This document shows, piece by piece, positions 6,747 through 14,700 of a stretch of 23,534 bases of DNA. The DNA is from Prauserella rugosa. Lineage in GTDB: Bacteria; Actinomycetota; Actinomycetes; Mycobacteriales; Pseudonocardiaceae. Positions within the stretch are counted from its first letter, which is position 1; each line of letters opens with the position of its first letter. Location: positions 1-23,534 of the forward strand of contig NZ_JOIJ01000034.1 in the NCBI RefSeq assembly GCF_000719975.1. Reading direction: 5' to 3'. The position numbers were made by a program, and so were the translations under genes. The notes under the pieces are model-generated. The model saw nothing but the letters and a program-made list of their open reading frames with translations, made no database searches and had not been told where the DNA came from.

Positions 6747-7787
6747 GTGGTTCTTCCGTCGAAGATGCCGCAGCTCGCGGACCTGGATCTGTTGCTGTCG
6801 GTCGAGGACTACGGCAGCGTCGGGAAGGCGGCGCAGGCACACAGCCTGTCGCAGCCCGCGGCGAGCATCCGGCTCAGCGCCATGGAACGCCGGCTCGGTA
6901 TCCGGTTGCTGGAGCGGTCGCCGACCGGTTCCAAACTGACCGAGGACGGCCGGATGTTGGCCAAGTACGCCCGCAACGTGATGCATGCCGCGCGCGAGCT
7001 GCTCGAGTTCGGGTCGGGATCGTCGCTGTCGGAGTCGCAACGTCTCCGCCTCGCCGGTAGCCCTGGCATTGCGGAGAACCTCATTCCCGAATGGCTGAGC
7101 CGCGGTGGTGCCGCGTTCGGCGAGGTGCGGGTCGAGGTGCAGACCGGCAAGGTCGACTCGCTCCGCGAGCTGGTCCGCGCCGGCCACGTCGACCTCGCCT
7201 TCATCGACGGCTGGTGCGAGTTCGGTGGGCTCGTGCCGATGCAGTCGCGCGAGGACATGATCGTCCAGAACATCTGCGAGGACCGGCTGGCGGTGGTGGT
7301 CGGATCGGGACATCCGTGGGCCACCCGGCAGGGCCCGGTCACGACGCAGGAGCTGGCGGATGCGCCGCTCGTCGTCCGTGAACGGGGATCGGCCATTCGT
7401 GAGTTCACCGAGGATCTGCTCGGCGGTACGCGCGGTCCGCGGAACTACCTCGAGTTCCCCTCGAGCGAGGCGATCAAGCACGCGTTGGCGGGCGGGCAAC
7501 GCGTGGCGGTACTGAACGTGTCCACCGTGCGGTCGGAACTCGCGGACGGCCGGTTGCACTGGGTCGCCCTCGAGTGCGACATGCCGGCCAAACCCATCTA
7601 CGCGGCGTGGGCCGCGAGCGGGCCGCTGTCGGTCCATGCGCGCGAACTGGTGGACATCGCGGCGAAGAAGGGAAGCCCGCTGCCGCCCGTCGGCGGTGTC
7701 GCGGGCCTCGGCAGCGACGTGATCGCCGAGGCGAACGCCGCCAAGACCATGTACGTGCGTTCCTCGTCCATGGAAACGATGACCTGA
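6747..7787 (+). CDS. LysR-family transcriptional regulator
   Basis: The 346-residue protein has an N-terminal winged HTH (about residues 8-70: LADLDLLLSVEDYGSVGKAA, then SLSQPAASIRLSAMERRLG and LLERSPTGSKLTEDG) and a periplasmic-binding-like effector domain with SGHPW and PLVVRERGSAIREF. Such proteins sense small metabolites, and CbbR-type members control carbon-fixation genes. I chose GTG 6747 because AGGTGG lies just upstream and the HTH starts a few residues in. An upstream GTG at 6660 would add a 29-residue low-complexity leader, and ATG 6765 is an alternative. It points the same way as the aldolase gene, 61 bp downstream, so it may control that operon, possibly in response to a sugar phosphate (inference). 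The C-terminal 40 residues extend beyond the usual domain. Confidence 0.88.
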   Translation: MVLPSKMPQLADLDLLLSVEDYGSVGKAAQAHSLSQPAASIRLSAMERRLGIRLLERSPTGSKLTEDGRMLAKYARNVMHAARELLEFGSGSSLSESQRLRLAGSPGIAENLIPEWLSRGGAAFGEVRVEVQTGKVDSLRELVRAGHVDLAFIDGWCEFGGLVPMQSREDMIVQNICEDRLAVVVGSGHPWATRQGPVTTQELADAPLVVRERGSAIREFTEDLLGGTRGPRNYLEFPSSEAIKHALAGGQRVAVLNVSTVRSELADGRLHWVALECDMPAKPIYAAWAASGPLSVHARELVDIAAKKGSPLPPVGGVAGLGSDVIAEANAAKTMYVRSSSMETMT

Positions 7788-7848
7788 AGGCCGAAGAATC
7801 CGTGACCCTGCCGAATTGCCGGCACCGAGCCAGGAGGATCACAGCTCA

Positions 7849-8826
7849 ATGTCCGTTCTGAACAAGATCGCGCGTACGCTCGTTTCCAACAGGCGCGGGA
7901 TCCTCGCCGCCGACGAGAGCATCGGGACGATGTCCACGCGGCTCGAGAAGGTCGGAGTCGAGGCGACGGCGGAGAACCGCCGGTTGTATCGCGAATTGAT
8001 CGTCACGACCCCGCAGTTGGCCGAGTCGATCAGCGGCATCATCCTCGCCGACGAGACGTTCCACCAGAAACTGTCCAACGGGCGCACGTTCCCGGAGTAT
8101 CTGCACGACATCGGCATCCTCGCCGGCATCAAGGTCGACACGGGCGCGAAGGCGCTCGCCGGCGCGCCGGGCGAGAAGATCACCGAGGGGCTCGACGGTC
8201 TGCGGGAACGGGTCGAGGAGTACGCGCGCCTCGGCGCGACCTTCGCCAAATGGCGCGCCGTGATCACCATCGGCGACTCCCTGCCGTCGAAGCGTGCGGT
8301 GCACGCGAACGCACACGCTCTGGCGCGCTACGCCGGGCTGTGCCAGGAGGGCGGCCTGGTGCCGATCGTGGAGCCCGAGGTGCTGATGGACGGCTCCCAC
8401 TCGCTCGCCAAGTGCCAGGAGGTGACGACCTCGGTCATCCGGACGGTGTTCGACCAGCTGGAACTCATGCAGGTACAGCTCGACGGCATCGTCCTCAAGC
8501 CGAACATGGTCGTCGCCGGATCGGAGAGCGCGGAGCAGCCCTCGGTCGAGGACGTCGCGAACGCCACGGTGGAGGCGCTGCGCGCGTCCGTGCCGCCCTC
8601 CGTGCCCGGCATCGCGTTCCTGTCCGGTGGGCAGCGTCCCGAGGTCGCGACCGAGAACCTCGCGGCGATGCAGAACATCGACTCGCTTCCCTGGGAGCTC
8701 ACCTACTCGTTCGGCAGGGCGTTGGTCGGTCCCGCGTTGGAAACCTGGCGGGGCGAGACCGGCAACGCGACCGCCGCACAGGAGGCGCTCTCCGAGCGAG
8801 CCGTCGCGAACGCCTCGGCTCGCTGA
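7849..8826 (+). CDS. Class I fructose-bisphosphate aldolase
   Basis: Schiff-base aldolase interconverting fructose 1,6-bisphosphate with dihydroxyacetone phosphate and glyceraldehyde 3-phosphate in the cytosol; the same fold can handle sedoheptulose bisphosphate. The 325-residue product aligns with animal-type aldolase. Asp22 (LAADES), Lys95 (AGIKVD), Lys134 (FAKWRAV), Glu175 (VEPE) and Lys217 (LKPNM, the Schiff-base lysine) have the spacing of rabbit Asp33, Lys107, Lys146, Glu187 and Lys229 to within one residue. FLSGGQ is also present. The C-terminal tail lacks the terminal Tyr typical of animal enzymes. ATG 7849 follows AGGAGG with an 11-nt spacer. It lies between lysR and the GlpX-like gene. 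In a RuMP methylotroph it serves cleavage of FBP and regeneration of ribulose 5-phosphate. Confidence 0.95.
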   Translation: MSVLNKIARTLVSNRRGILAADESIGTMSTRLEKVGVEATAENRRLYRELIVTTPQLAESISGIILADETFHQKLSNGRTFPEYLHDIGILAGIKVDTGAKALAGAPGEKITEGLDGLRERVEEYARLGATFAKWRAVITIGDSLPSKRAVHANAHALARYAGLCQEGGLVPIVEPEVLMDGSHSLAKCQEVTTSVIRTVFDQLELMQVQLDGIVLKPNMVVAGSESAEQPSVEDVANATVEALRASVPPSVPGIAFLSGGQRPEVATENLAAMQNIDSLPWELTYSFGRALVGPALETWRGETGNATAAQEALSERAVANASAR

Positions 8827-8862
8827 TCGGCGACGTCGTCCGGTGCGAGTGGACGGTTGTCG

Positions 8863-9894
8863 ATGACACGTCAGCGGTACGACCTCCGCGAAGGATCCGG
8901 CCGGGTCGGTGCGCCGTGGGTGGAACCGGTTTCGTCCGGTACCGCCCGCGGCGGCGACCACGCGTTGGCCCTCGACCTGGTTCGGGTGACGGAGGCGGCG
9001 GCGATCGCGGCGGGCCGCTGGGTCGGGCACGGCGCGGACCGGGCGGGCGAGGTGGCGGCTGCCGAGGCGGTGCGCGAGTACCTCGGATGTGTGCCGATGC
9101 GGGGAGTCGTCGTGCTCGGCGACGAGCCGCCGGCCGGCTCGCCCGTCCTGCCCAGGGGCATCGGCGTCGGGGACGGGACCGGCCCGGAGTGCGACGTCGG
9201 CATCGCGGCGGGGGAGGCCACGTTGTCGGCGGCCAGGGACGTGCCGCACGCGATCACGGCGATCGCGGTGACCGAGCGCGGCGGGATGTACTCCCCGCAG
9301 CCGGAGACGTCCATGCAGAAGCTGGCCGTCGGCGCCGCCTGCGCCGGCGTCGTCGACATCCGGATGCCCGTGGCGGAGAACGTGCGGGCGATCGCTGACG
9401 CCACGGGCTCGGCACGGGCGGACGTGACCGTCGCCGTGCTCGACCGCCCGCGGCATCGGCGACTCGTGCAGGACGTCCGCGAGGCGGGTGCGCGGGTGCA
9501 TCTGCTCGAGGGCGGCGAGATCGCGGGCGCCGTGGCCGCAGCCCATCCCGACAGCCCGATCGACGTGTTGCTGGGTACCGGCAGCGGTGCCGACGGTGTC
9601 CTCGCCGCTGCCGCCCTGTCGTGTCTGGGCGGCTCGCTGCAGGCGGTCCTTCGGCCCGAAGGTGCCGGCTCACCCGAGTCCACGGATCACGCCGTGGACC
9701 GGGTGCTGCGCACCGAGGACCTGGTGCGGGGTGACCGGATCCTGTTCTGTGCCACCGGGGTGACCGGCAACGAACTGTTGCGCGGTGTCGGCCGGTGCCC
9801 GGAGTGCACGACGACCGACTCGACGGTGATGTGTTCGGACCCGGCCACCGTGCGGTCGATCAGATCCGAGCACCGGCCCGCCGTCACCGCGTAA
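8863..9894 (+). CDS. GlpX-like (class II FBPase family) protein with lost metal ligands
   Basis: The 343-residue sequence follows actinobacterial GlpX along its whole length (LDLVRVTEAAAIAAGRWVGHG, MRGVVVLGDE, GDGTGPECDV, AVLDRPRHRRL, FCATGVTGNELLRGV). GlpX normally hydrolyses fructose 1,6-bisphosphate (or sedoheptulose bisphosphate) using metal ions held by acidic residues. Here those residues are changed: GRGDK becomes GHGAD, GEGE becomes GDEP, the DPIDGT signature becomes AAGEAT, the DGD of the substrate site becomes GGE, and GTPEG becomes GSGADG. It is therefore probably not a working FBPase; a regulatory or binding role, or a shifted chemistry, is possible. The frame is intact and codon use is normal, so it is not an ordinary decaying gene. 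ATG 8863 is 36 nt after the aldolase stop with a weak SD; TTG 8857 is an alternative start. Confidence 0.85.
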   Translation: MTRQRYDLREGSGRVGAPWVEPVSSGTARGGDHALALDLVRVTEAAAIAAGRWVGHGADRAGEVAAAEAVREYLGCVPMRGVVVLGDEPPAGSPVLPRGIGVGDGTGPECDVGIAAGEATLSAARDVPHAITAIAVTERGGMYSPQPETSMQKLAVGAACAGVVDIRMPVAENVRAIADATGSARADVTVAVLDRPRHRRLVQDVREAGARVHLLEGGEIAGAVAAAHPDSPIDVLLGTGSGADGVLAAAALSCLGGSLQAVLRPEGAGSPESTDHAVDRVLRTEDLVRGDRILFCATGVTGNELLRGVGRCPECTTTDSTVMCSDPATVRSIRSEHRPAVTA

Positions 9895-9923
9895 GTCCGC
9901 ACGCACGAGGAGCATCGACATCC

Positions 9924-10985
9924 ATGAGCGACGAGACCGCAGTCCTGCCCGGCCGGGCCGATCCCCTCATCGCCTCCTACCGCGGCCTCATCTGCGATCT
10001 CGACGGGGTGGTGTACCGCGGCGCCACGGCGGTTCCGCACGCGGTGGAGACCGTCACCCGGCTGACGGCCGATCGCGTTCCGGTGGTGTTCGCGACCAAC
10101 AACGCGTCCCGGCCACCCGAACACGTCGGTGACCACCTCCGCGCCCTCGGTCTGGCTCCGGGCGGCTGGTCGGTGATCACCAGTTCGCAGGCGGCAGCGG
10201 CGCACCTGGCGCAGCGGCTGACACGCGGTGCGCGCGTGTACGCGGTGGGAGGCCCGGGCGTCGCACAGGCACTCACCGAGGCGGGACTGACCCCGGTCCG
10301 TGTCGCGGAACTGGACGACGCTCCGGTCGAGGCCGTCGTGCAGGGGCTGGGAGCCGACGTCACCTGGACCGAACTCGCCGCCGTCGGCCGGATCGTCGAC
10401 GGCGGAGCGTGCTGGGTCGCCACGAACCTGGACCGGACGCTGCCGACGCCGTACGGAAGGGCGCCCGGCAACGGTGCGCTGGTGGCCCTGGTGCAGACGG
10501 CGACCAACGCCGAACCGCACGTCGTCGGCAAACCCCAGGCTGCCCTGTTCGACCTGGCTCGGTCCCGCCTCGGCAGCGAACCGGACGCCACCCTGGTGTG
10601 CGGCGACCTGCTGCACACCGACATCGCAGGTGCCAACGCCGCCGGCCTCGACTCGCTGTTCGTGCTGAGCGGTTCGTCCAGACTTCGGGACCTCGCGATG
10701 GCGGAACGGCCACTGCGTCCGACGTACGTCGCCGCCGACCTCGGCGGTCTGCTCGAGCCGGGGCTGCCGGTGCTCGCATCGCCTGCGGCCGACCTGCTCG
10801 AACTCGGGCCGGACGGGGTTCCCCGGCTCCCACCGACCGCCGGTCCGGGCGCCGAGAACAACGCCGTGCTGCAGGCCGTGGTCGCCACCGCCTGGGCCGC
10901 ACGCGACGCGGGACGAACCGTCTCGGGCGACGTAGGCCCGTGGAAGGACATCGAACGACGGCTCGGCCTCGCCCGTCCGTCGTAA
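9924..10985 (+). CDS. HAD-IIA family sugar-phosphate phosphatase (NagD-like)
   Basis: This 353-residue haloacid-dehalogenase-superfamily hydrolase of subfamily IIA dephosphorylates small phosphorylated metabolites in the cytosol; the exact substrate cannot be read from sequence. The catalytic motifs look complete: motif I CDLDGVVYRG (residues about 23-32), motif II FATNNASRPP, the motif III lysine in HVVGKPQAALF, and motif IV VCGDLLHTDIAGA. The last about 80 residues form an extra C-terminal region found in actinobacterial members. ATG 9924 has GAGGAG about 11 nt upstream and lies 29 nt after the GlpX-like stop, so aldolase, GlpX-like and HAD genes look like one operon. Because its GlpX neighbour lacks its metal site, this HAD could supply the bisphosphatase or phosphatase activity of the operon (inference). 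The neighbour downstream is a tandem repeat and convergent rpiB. Confidence 0.88.
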   Translation: MSDETAVLPGRADPLIASYRGLICDLDGVVYRGATAVPHAVETVTRLTADRVPVVFATNNASRPPEHVGDHLRALGLAPGGWSVITSSQAAAAHLAQRLTRGARVYAVGGPGVAQALTEAGLTPVRVAELDDAPVEAVVQGLGADVTWTELAAVGRIVDGGACWVATNLDRTLPTPYGRAPGNGALVALVQTATNAEPHVVGKPQAALFDLARSRLGSEPDATLVCGDLLHTDIAGANAAGLDSLFVLSGSSRLRDLAMAERPLRPTYVAADLGGLLEPGLPVLASPAADLLELGPDGVPRLPPTAGPGAENNAVLQAVVATAWAARDAGRTVSGDVGPWKDIERRLGLARPS

Positions 10986-10989
10986 GCGC

Positions 10990-11115
10990 GTGTTGCGGAT
11001 CCAGGGGCCCGTGTTGCGCCCTGGGGTGCCCGTGTTGCGTTTTCAGGGGCTCGTGTTGCGCCCTGGGGTGCTCGTGTGGCGGGTTCCGGGGTCCGTGTTG
11101 TGCTCTGGCGTGCGC
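10990..11115. repeat. Six-copy 21-bp tandem repeat between convergent genes
   Basis: Six consecutive 21-bp units each begin GTGTTGCG or a close variant (GTGTGGCG, GTGTTGTG). The second and fourth, GTGTTGCGCCCTGGGGTGCC and GTGTTGCGCCCTGGGGTGCT (20 of 21 bases shown), differ by one base in the full unit. The array starts 5 bp after the HAD stop codon and ends 20 bp before the rpiB stop, so it fills the convergent intergenic gap. Because 21 is a multiple of three it stays open in several frames, but no start or ribosome-binding site supports translation. Confidence 0.92.
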
Positions 11116-11134
11116 GTCGGTCTCGCCCCGGTGC

Positions 11135-11602
11135 TCAGCCGGGCAGCGCGGGCGGCTGGCCGGAGCGTTCGTACTCGGTCAGCAGGTCGATCCGGCGCTG
11201 GTGCCTGCCACCCTCGAAGTCGGTGGTGAGGAAGGCCTGCACGATGTGCTCGGCCTCCTCGGTGGTGTGCATCCGGGCGCCGACGGCGGCCAGGAGCGCG
11301 TTGTTGTGCTGGCGCGACAACCTGGCGGTTTCCACACTCCACACCAGCGCGGCGCGGGCGCCGGGAACCTTGTTGGCTGCGATTTGCTCGCCGTTGCCGG
11401 ACCCGCCGAAGACGAGGCCGAGGCTGCCCTCGTGGGCCACGACGCGCCGCGCCGCCTCGACGCAGAACGGGGGATAGTCGTCGTCGGCGTCGTAGACCGC
11501 GGGCCCGACGTCGACGATGTCGTGACCGAGGACGGGCAGAAGTTTCGCGAAATGTTCTTTGAGTTCCAGACCGGCGTGGTCGGATCCGAGGTAGATTCGC
11601 AC
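11135..11602 (-). CDS. rpiB: Ribose-5-phosphate isomerase B
   Basis: RpiB interconverts ribose 5-phosphate and ribulose 5-phosphate, the formaldehyde acceptor of the RuMP pathway. The 155-residue protein has the family signatures SDHAGLELKEH at the N-terminus, DYPPF, GLVFGGSGNGEQIAANKVPGAR, HNNALLAAVGARMH and the C-terminal RHQRRIDLLTEYE shared with mycobacterial RpiB. The actinobacterial active-site arrangement (Glu in SGNGEQ rather than Cys as catalytic base) fits SGNGEQ here. GTG at 11600-11602 is the only start matching homologues. TAGAAT lies six bases upstream of it, the arrangement of a leaderless actinobacterial mRNA. It is transcribed against the aldolase operon and diverges from pqqA. 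Confidence 0.94.
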   Translation of the reverse strand: MRIYLGSDHAGLELKEHFAKLLPVLGHDIVDVGPAVYDADDDYPPFCVEAARRVVAHEGSLGLVFGGSGNGEQIAANKVPGARAALVWSVETARLSRQHNNALLAAVGARMHTTEEAEHIVQAFLTTDFEGGRHQRRIDLLTEYERSGQPPALPG

Positions 11603-11620
11603 CCCTCGATTCTAATTCCG
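11603..11620 (-). promoter_or_regulatory. Probable -10 element giving a leaderless rpiB transcript
   Basis: On the minus strand, AATTAGAATCGAGGG runs directly into the rpiB GTG. TAGAAT fits the actinobacterial TAnnnT -10 hexamer, and six bases separate it from GTG, so transcription would start at or next to the start codon. GAGGG is too close to GTG to act as a normal Shine-Dalgarno site. This is a sequence-based inference. Confidence 0.45.
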
Positions 11621-12002
11621 GCGGTGCTCGTGGAGTTATTTGCTGTTCTTCGACCGCCATTGAATGACGTTATGAGATGCGGAATCGAGGATTCGGGTGA
11701 AGGGGTTCGCGCGCCTACCCGGCCGAACACAACCCTACCCGGCGGTGCATGTCGGCACCGTGGTGCAGGCTGCTCCGTTCGAGCGATGGCGGGTGGTGCT
11801 CCGCTGGTGACGCCCCGCGCTCCGATCATGTCGCGCCTCCCTCCGTTCGGCACGGGTTACCGGCCACTGGTCCTGGCCCTGTTGCAGAAGCTGCGAACGT
11901 TCGCGGATGCTCGAACTCGTCCTGCCGGTTCGAGGTGCTGACCTCGGAGTCGGCGACACATGCTGTCCGGTCAACCGGTATGCGGAACACGAGGAGGACA
12001 CA
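11621..12002. promoter_or_regulatory. Gene-free region upstream of pqqA
   Basis: No supported gene. It should contain the pqqA promoter. A perfect 12-bp palindrome GCGAACGTTCGC sits at 11893-11904, about 100 bp before the pqqA start, and is a candidate operator. A shorter CCGGT-CA-ACCGG repeat lies close to pqqA near 11970. The ribosome-binding site GAGGAGG (11991-11997) closes the region. No clear -35/-10 pair is assigned. Confidence 0.4.
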
Positions 12003-12077
12003 ATGCAGTGGGAAACGCCGGAATACACGGTCGTCGAGGTGTGCGCCGAGGCCACGGGTTACTTCTACCGAGGCTGA
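12003..12077 (+). CDS. pqqA: PqqA, PQQ precursor peptide (24 residues)
   Basis: PqqA is the ribosomally made peptide whose Glu and Tyr side chains become PQQ. The 24-codon frame begins MQWETPEYTVVEV, and its C-terminal half reads CAEATGYFYRG. Glu16 and Tyr20 occupy the same positions and have the same Glu-x3-Tyr spacing as the residues used in Klebsiella PqqA, and the M-x-W-x-x-P-x-Y/F start and Y-F-x-x/R end also match the family. GAGGAGG lies 5 nt upstream of ATG. It stands alone, over 9 kb from pqqBCDE, with its own hairpin downstream, which would allow the substrate peptide to be expressed more strongly than the enzymes. Extra aromatics (Tyr8, Tyr22) and Cys14 are noted. This short gene is easily missed by automatic annotation. 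Confidence 0.92.
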   Translation: MQWETPEYTVVEVCAEATGYFYRG

Positions 12078-12114
12078 CGACCGCGTTGCACTGACCGTTT
12101 TTTCTCGAACTCGT

Positions 12115-12151
12115 GTGCTCACGGCGGGTGGCTACGGCCCGCCGTGAGCAC
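12115..12151 (+). terminator. 14-bp perfect hairpin after pqqA
   Basis: GTGCTCACGGCGGG and CCCGCCGTGAGCAC form a perfect 14-bp stem around a 9-nt loop, 37 nt after the pqqA stop. No U-tract follows, although a T6 run precedes it at 12098-12103. GC-rich hairpins without U-tracts are common at actinobacterial transcript ends. It would make pqqA monocistronic. Confidence 0.65.
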
Positions 12152-12177
12152 CGTGCCGTCGGTACGAGGGCCCGGAC

Positions 12178-12352
12178 GCAATAGCTCGCGGGCGCAGTAG
12201 CTCGCGGGCGCTGTAGTTCACCGCGCCGCTGTAGTTCACCGCGCTAGTTCACTGCGGCGCTGCAGCTCACCGCGCTGCTACAGCTCACCGCTCCGGTCCT
12301 GCGCGGCACGGTAGCTCGCGCGCACATGCTCGCGCCAGCCGTAGCTCGCGCC
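12178..12352. repeat. Degenerate tandem repeat array upstream of katG
   Basis: About ten imperfect units of 14-18 bp run from the pqqA terminator towards katG. The early units read GCAATAGCTCGCGGGC and GCAGTAGCTCGCGGGC; the next read GCTGTAGTTCACCGCGC; the later ones GCAGCTCACCGCGCTG and GTAGCTCGCGC. The core is GTAG(C/T)TC(G/A)C(C/G)G. Units are less regular toward the right end. No start codon with a ribosome-binding site opens into it, so it looks like non-coding minisatellite DNA lying in or just upstream of the katG promoter region. Confidence 0.85.
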
Positions 12353-12452
12353 GCCCATGAGCGGCCGGAACGTCGCGGGTTTGCCGGCCGTCAGGCGCGC
12401 AGTGTCGAGGCGAGCAAGGTGCTCGCACTCGGTGCGATGTGGGAGGACACCA

Positions 12453-14687
12453 ATGCCGGAGAATCCCGACACTCACGTTTACCGCACGTACGACAAGGTG
12501 CTCAGCGAGGGCAGTCCCGACCGCAGCCGGAATCATCCGGCGGCAGGCGGTGACGTCAACGACTGGTGGCCCTATCGCGTCGACGTCACGAGACTGCGTC
12601 GGCACGGCCCTTCCGACGATCCCCTCGGCGCGGAATTCGACTACGCGGCGGAGTTCGCCACGGTGGATCTCGACGAGCTGGCCCGCGACGTCGACGAGGT
12701 GCTGACGACCCCGCAGGACTGGTGGCCTGCCGACTTCGGGCACTACGGCCCGTTGGTGCTGCGCATGGCCTGGCATGCCGCGGGTACCTACCGCATGGCC
12801 GACGGCAGGGGCGGTGCCGCGGCGGGAATGCAGCGCTTCGCCCCGTTGAACAGCTGGCCGGACAACCGCAACCTGGACAAGGCGCGCCGGCTGCTCTGGC
12901 CGGTGAAGCAGAAGTACGGGCGCAAGATCTCCTGGGCCGATCTGATGGTCTTCGCGGGCAACCGCGCGCTGGAGTCGATGGGTTTCCGGACGCTGGGCTT
13001 CGGTGGCGGTCGCGCCGAGGTGTGGGAGGCCGACGACACCTACTGGGGGCCGGAACGCAAATGGCTGGCCGACGAACGCCACACCGGCCGCCGCGAGCTC
13101 GCCGACGGGCTGGCCGCCAGTGAGATGGGCTTGATCTACGTCGACCCGCAGGGTCCTGCCACGAATCCCGATCCGGTGCTCGCGGGGCGCGACATCCGGC
13201 AGACCTTCGGGCGGATGGGCATGAACGACGAGGAGACGGTCGCCCTGATCGCCGGTGGGCACACGTTCGGCAAGACCCACGGTCACGTCGACCCGGTGCT
13301 CGAGCTCGGCCCCGAACCCGAGGCGGCGCCGCTCCACGCGCAAGGGCTCGGCTGGGCCAACGCGCACGGCACCGGGAAGGGTCCGGACACCACGACCACC
13401 GGACTCGAGGGCATGTGGACGCGGACGCCCGTCACGTGGGACCACACCTTCTTCGAGACCCTGTTCGAGTACAAGTGGGACATCGAACTCAGTCCGGCCG
13501 GGCTGTGGCAGTGGATCCCGAGCGACGGGCAGGGCGACGGTACCGTTCCGGACCCGTACGACCCCGATGTCAAGCACCACCCGGTCATGCTCACCACCGA
13601 CCTGGCGCTGCAGGAGGATCCGGCCTACGAGGCCATTTCCCGCCGATTCCTGGAACATCCGGACGAGTTCGAGGACGCGTTCGCGCGCGCCTGGTTCAAA
13701 CTGACGCACTACGACATGGGCCCGGTCCGCCGCTATCTGGGCCCGCTCGTCCCGGAGGAGCGATTCCACTGGCAGGACCCGATCCCCGAGCCGGACCACG
13801 AACTCGTCGATGCCGCCGACATCGCCGCACTGAAACGGGAACTGCTCGCCTCGGGCCTCACCGTCGGGCAGCTCGTCACCACCGCATGGGCGTCGGCATC
13901 GACGTACCGGGACACCGACAAGCGCGGTGGGGCGAACGGGGCCCGGATCCGTCTCGAACCGCAGTGCAGTTGGCCGGTCAACGAGCCGGAGAAACTGCGT
14001 GCGGTCCTGACTGCCCTGGATACGATCCGGAAGCGGTTCAACGCCTCCTGCACCGGGACGAAACGCATCTCCATGGCCGATCTGATCGTGCTCGGCGGCT
14101 GTGCCGCGGTGGAGCACGCCGCCGCGGCGGGCGGGTACCCCCTCGAGGTGCCGTTCCGCCCCGGACGCGGTGACGCGACCCAGGAATGGACCGACGTCGC
14201 GTGGTTCGGCGCCCTGGAACCGGCGGCCGACGGCTTCCGGAACTACGTGGGGCCGAACCTGCGGCTGCCACCCGAACACGCCGTCGTCGAGCGGGCCGAT
14301 CTGCTGACCCTGAGCCCGCCCGAGATGACGGTGCTGACCGGTGGGATGCGGGTGCTGGGCACCAACCACGGCGGCTCCCGCGGCGGGGTACTGACATCGA
14401 CGCCGGGGGTGTTGACGAACGACTTCTTCGCCAACCTGTTGGACATGGGCACCGAATGGGTCGTGAGTGCGGACCGGCACGGCCCGGAGAACTACGAGGG
14501 GCGCGATCGCGACACCGGGGAGCTCAGGTGGTTCGCGAGCCGGGTCGATCTGCTCTTCGGCTCCAATTCCGAACTGCGGGCGATCTCCGAGGTCTACGCG
14601 TGTGACGACGCGAAGGAGAAGTTCGTCCGGGATTTCGTCGGCGCGTGGGTGAAGGTCATGGAACTCGATCGATTCGACCTTCACTGA
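12453..14687 (+). CDS. katG: Catalase-peroxidase KatG
   Basis: KatG is a bifunctional haem enzyme that removes H2O2 as catalase and peroxidase in the cytosol. The 744-residue protein has the expected two-domain length. The distal site is [12 protein letters not shown] (Arg94, Trp97, His98). The Met-Tyr-Trp adduct partners are Trp97, the Tyr in [10 protein letters not shown] and the Met in [10 protein letters not shown]. The proximal haem His lies in [12 protein letters not shown]. At the position of M. tuberculosis Ser315 (TSGIE) the sequence reads TTGLE, so a Thr is present. ATG 12453 has GGGAGGA about 6 nt upstream; the longer frame from 12357 would add 32 Arg-rich residues absent from homologues. 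No furA precedes it. A clear terminator follows. Its position between pqqA and the dehydrogenase operon fits protection from H2O2 made during PQQ synthesis or oxidation of C1 compounds (inference). Confidence 0.97.
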   Translation: MPENPDTHVYRTYDKVLSEGSPDRSRNHPAAGGDVNDWWPYRVDVTRLRRHGPSDDPLGAEFDYAAEFATVDLDELARDVDEVLTTPQDWWPADFGHYGPLVLRMAWHAAGTYRMADGRGGAAAGMQRFAPLNSWPDNRNLDKARRLLWPVKQKYGRKISWADLMVFAGNRALESMGFRTLGFGGGRAEVWEADDTYWGPERKWLADERHTGRRELADGLAASEMGLIYVDPQGPATNPDPVLAGRDIRQTFGRMGMNDEETVALIAGGHTFGKTHGHVDPVLELGPEPEAAPLHAQGLGWANAHGTGKGPDTTTTGLEGMWTRTPVTWDHTFFETLFEYKWDIELSPAGLWQWIPSDGQGDGTVPDPYDPDVKHHPVMLTTDLALQEDPAYEAISRRFLEHPDEFEDAFARAWFKLTHYDMGPVRRYLGPLVPEERFHWQDPIPEPDHELVDAADIAALKRELLASGLTVGQLVTTAWASASTYRDTDKRGGANGARIRLEPQCSWPVNEPEKLRAVLTALDTIRKRFNASCTGTKRISMADLIVLGGCAAVEHAAAAGGYPLEVPFRPGRGDATQEWTDVAWFGALEPAADGFRNYVGPNLRLPPEHAVVERADLLTLSPPEMTVLTGGMRVLGTNHGGSRGGVLTSTPGVLTNDFFANLLDMGTEWVVSADRHGPENYEGRDRDTGELRWFASRVDLLFGSNSELRAISEVYACDDAKEKFVRDFVGAWVKVMELDRFDLH

Positions 14688-14700
14688 TCCGCGCGGTTCG

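Noticed and set aside
2548..6840. 1430-codon open frame on the minus strand opposite pqqE and the M1 peptidase
   Set aside because: Arg/Pro/His-rich reading with no family motifs; it mirrors real genes on the other strand, a normal effect of very high GC third positions.
7846..9546. 566-codon minus-strand frame opposite aldolase and the GlpX-like gene
   Set aside because: Shadow frame crossing two well-supported genes, with low-complexity composition.
10990..11115. CRISPR array
   Set aside because: Units are contiguous tandem copies of 21 bp with no unique spacers, and no cas genes are present.
10990..11229. 79-codon ORF through the 21-bp repeat (VLRPGV-type heptads)
   Set aside because: Starts within the repeat without a ribosome-binding site, and its openness follows simply from a 21-bp period.
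11893..11904. LexA/SOS box upstream of pqqA
   Set aside because: GCGAACGTTCGC is a palindrome but lacks the 4-bp spacer of the actinobacterial CGAAC-N4-GTTCG box.
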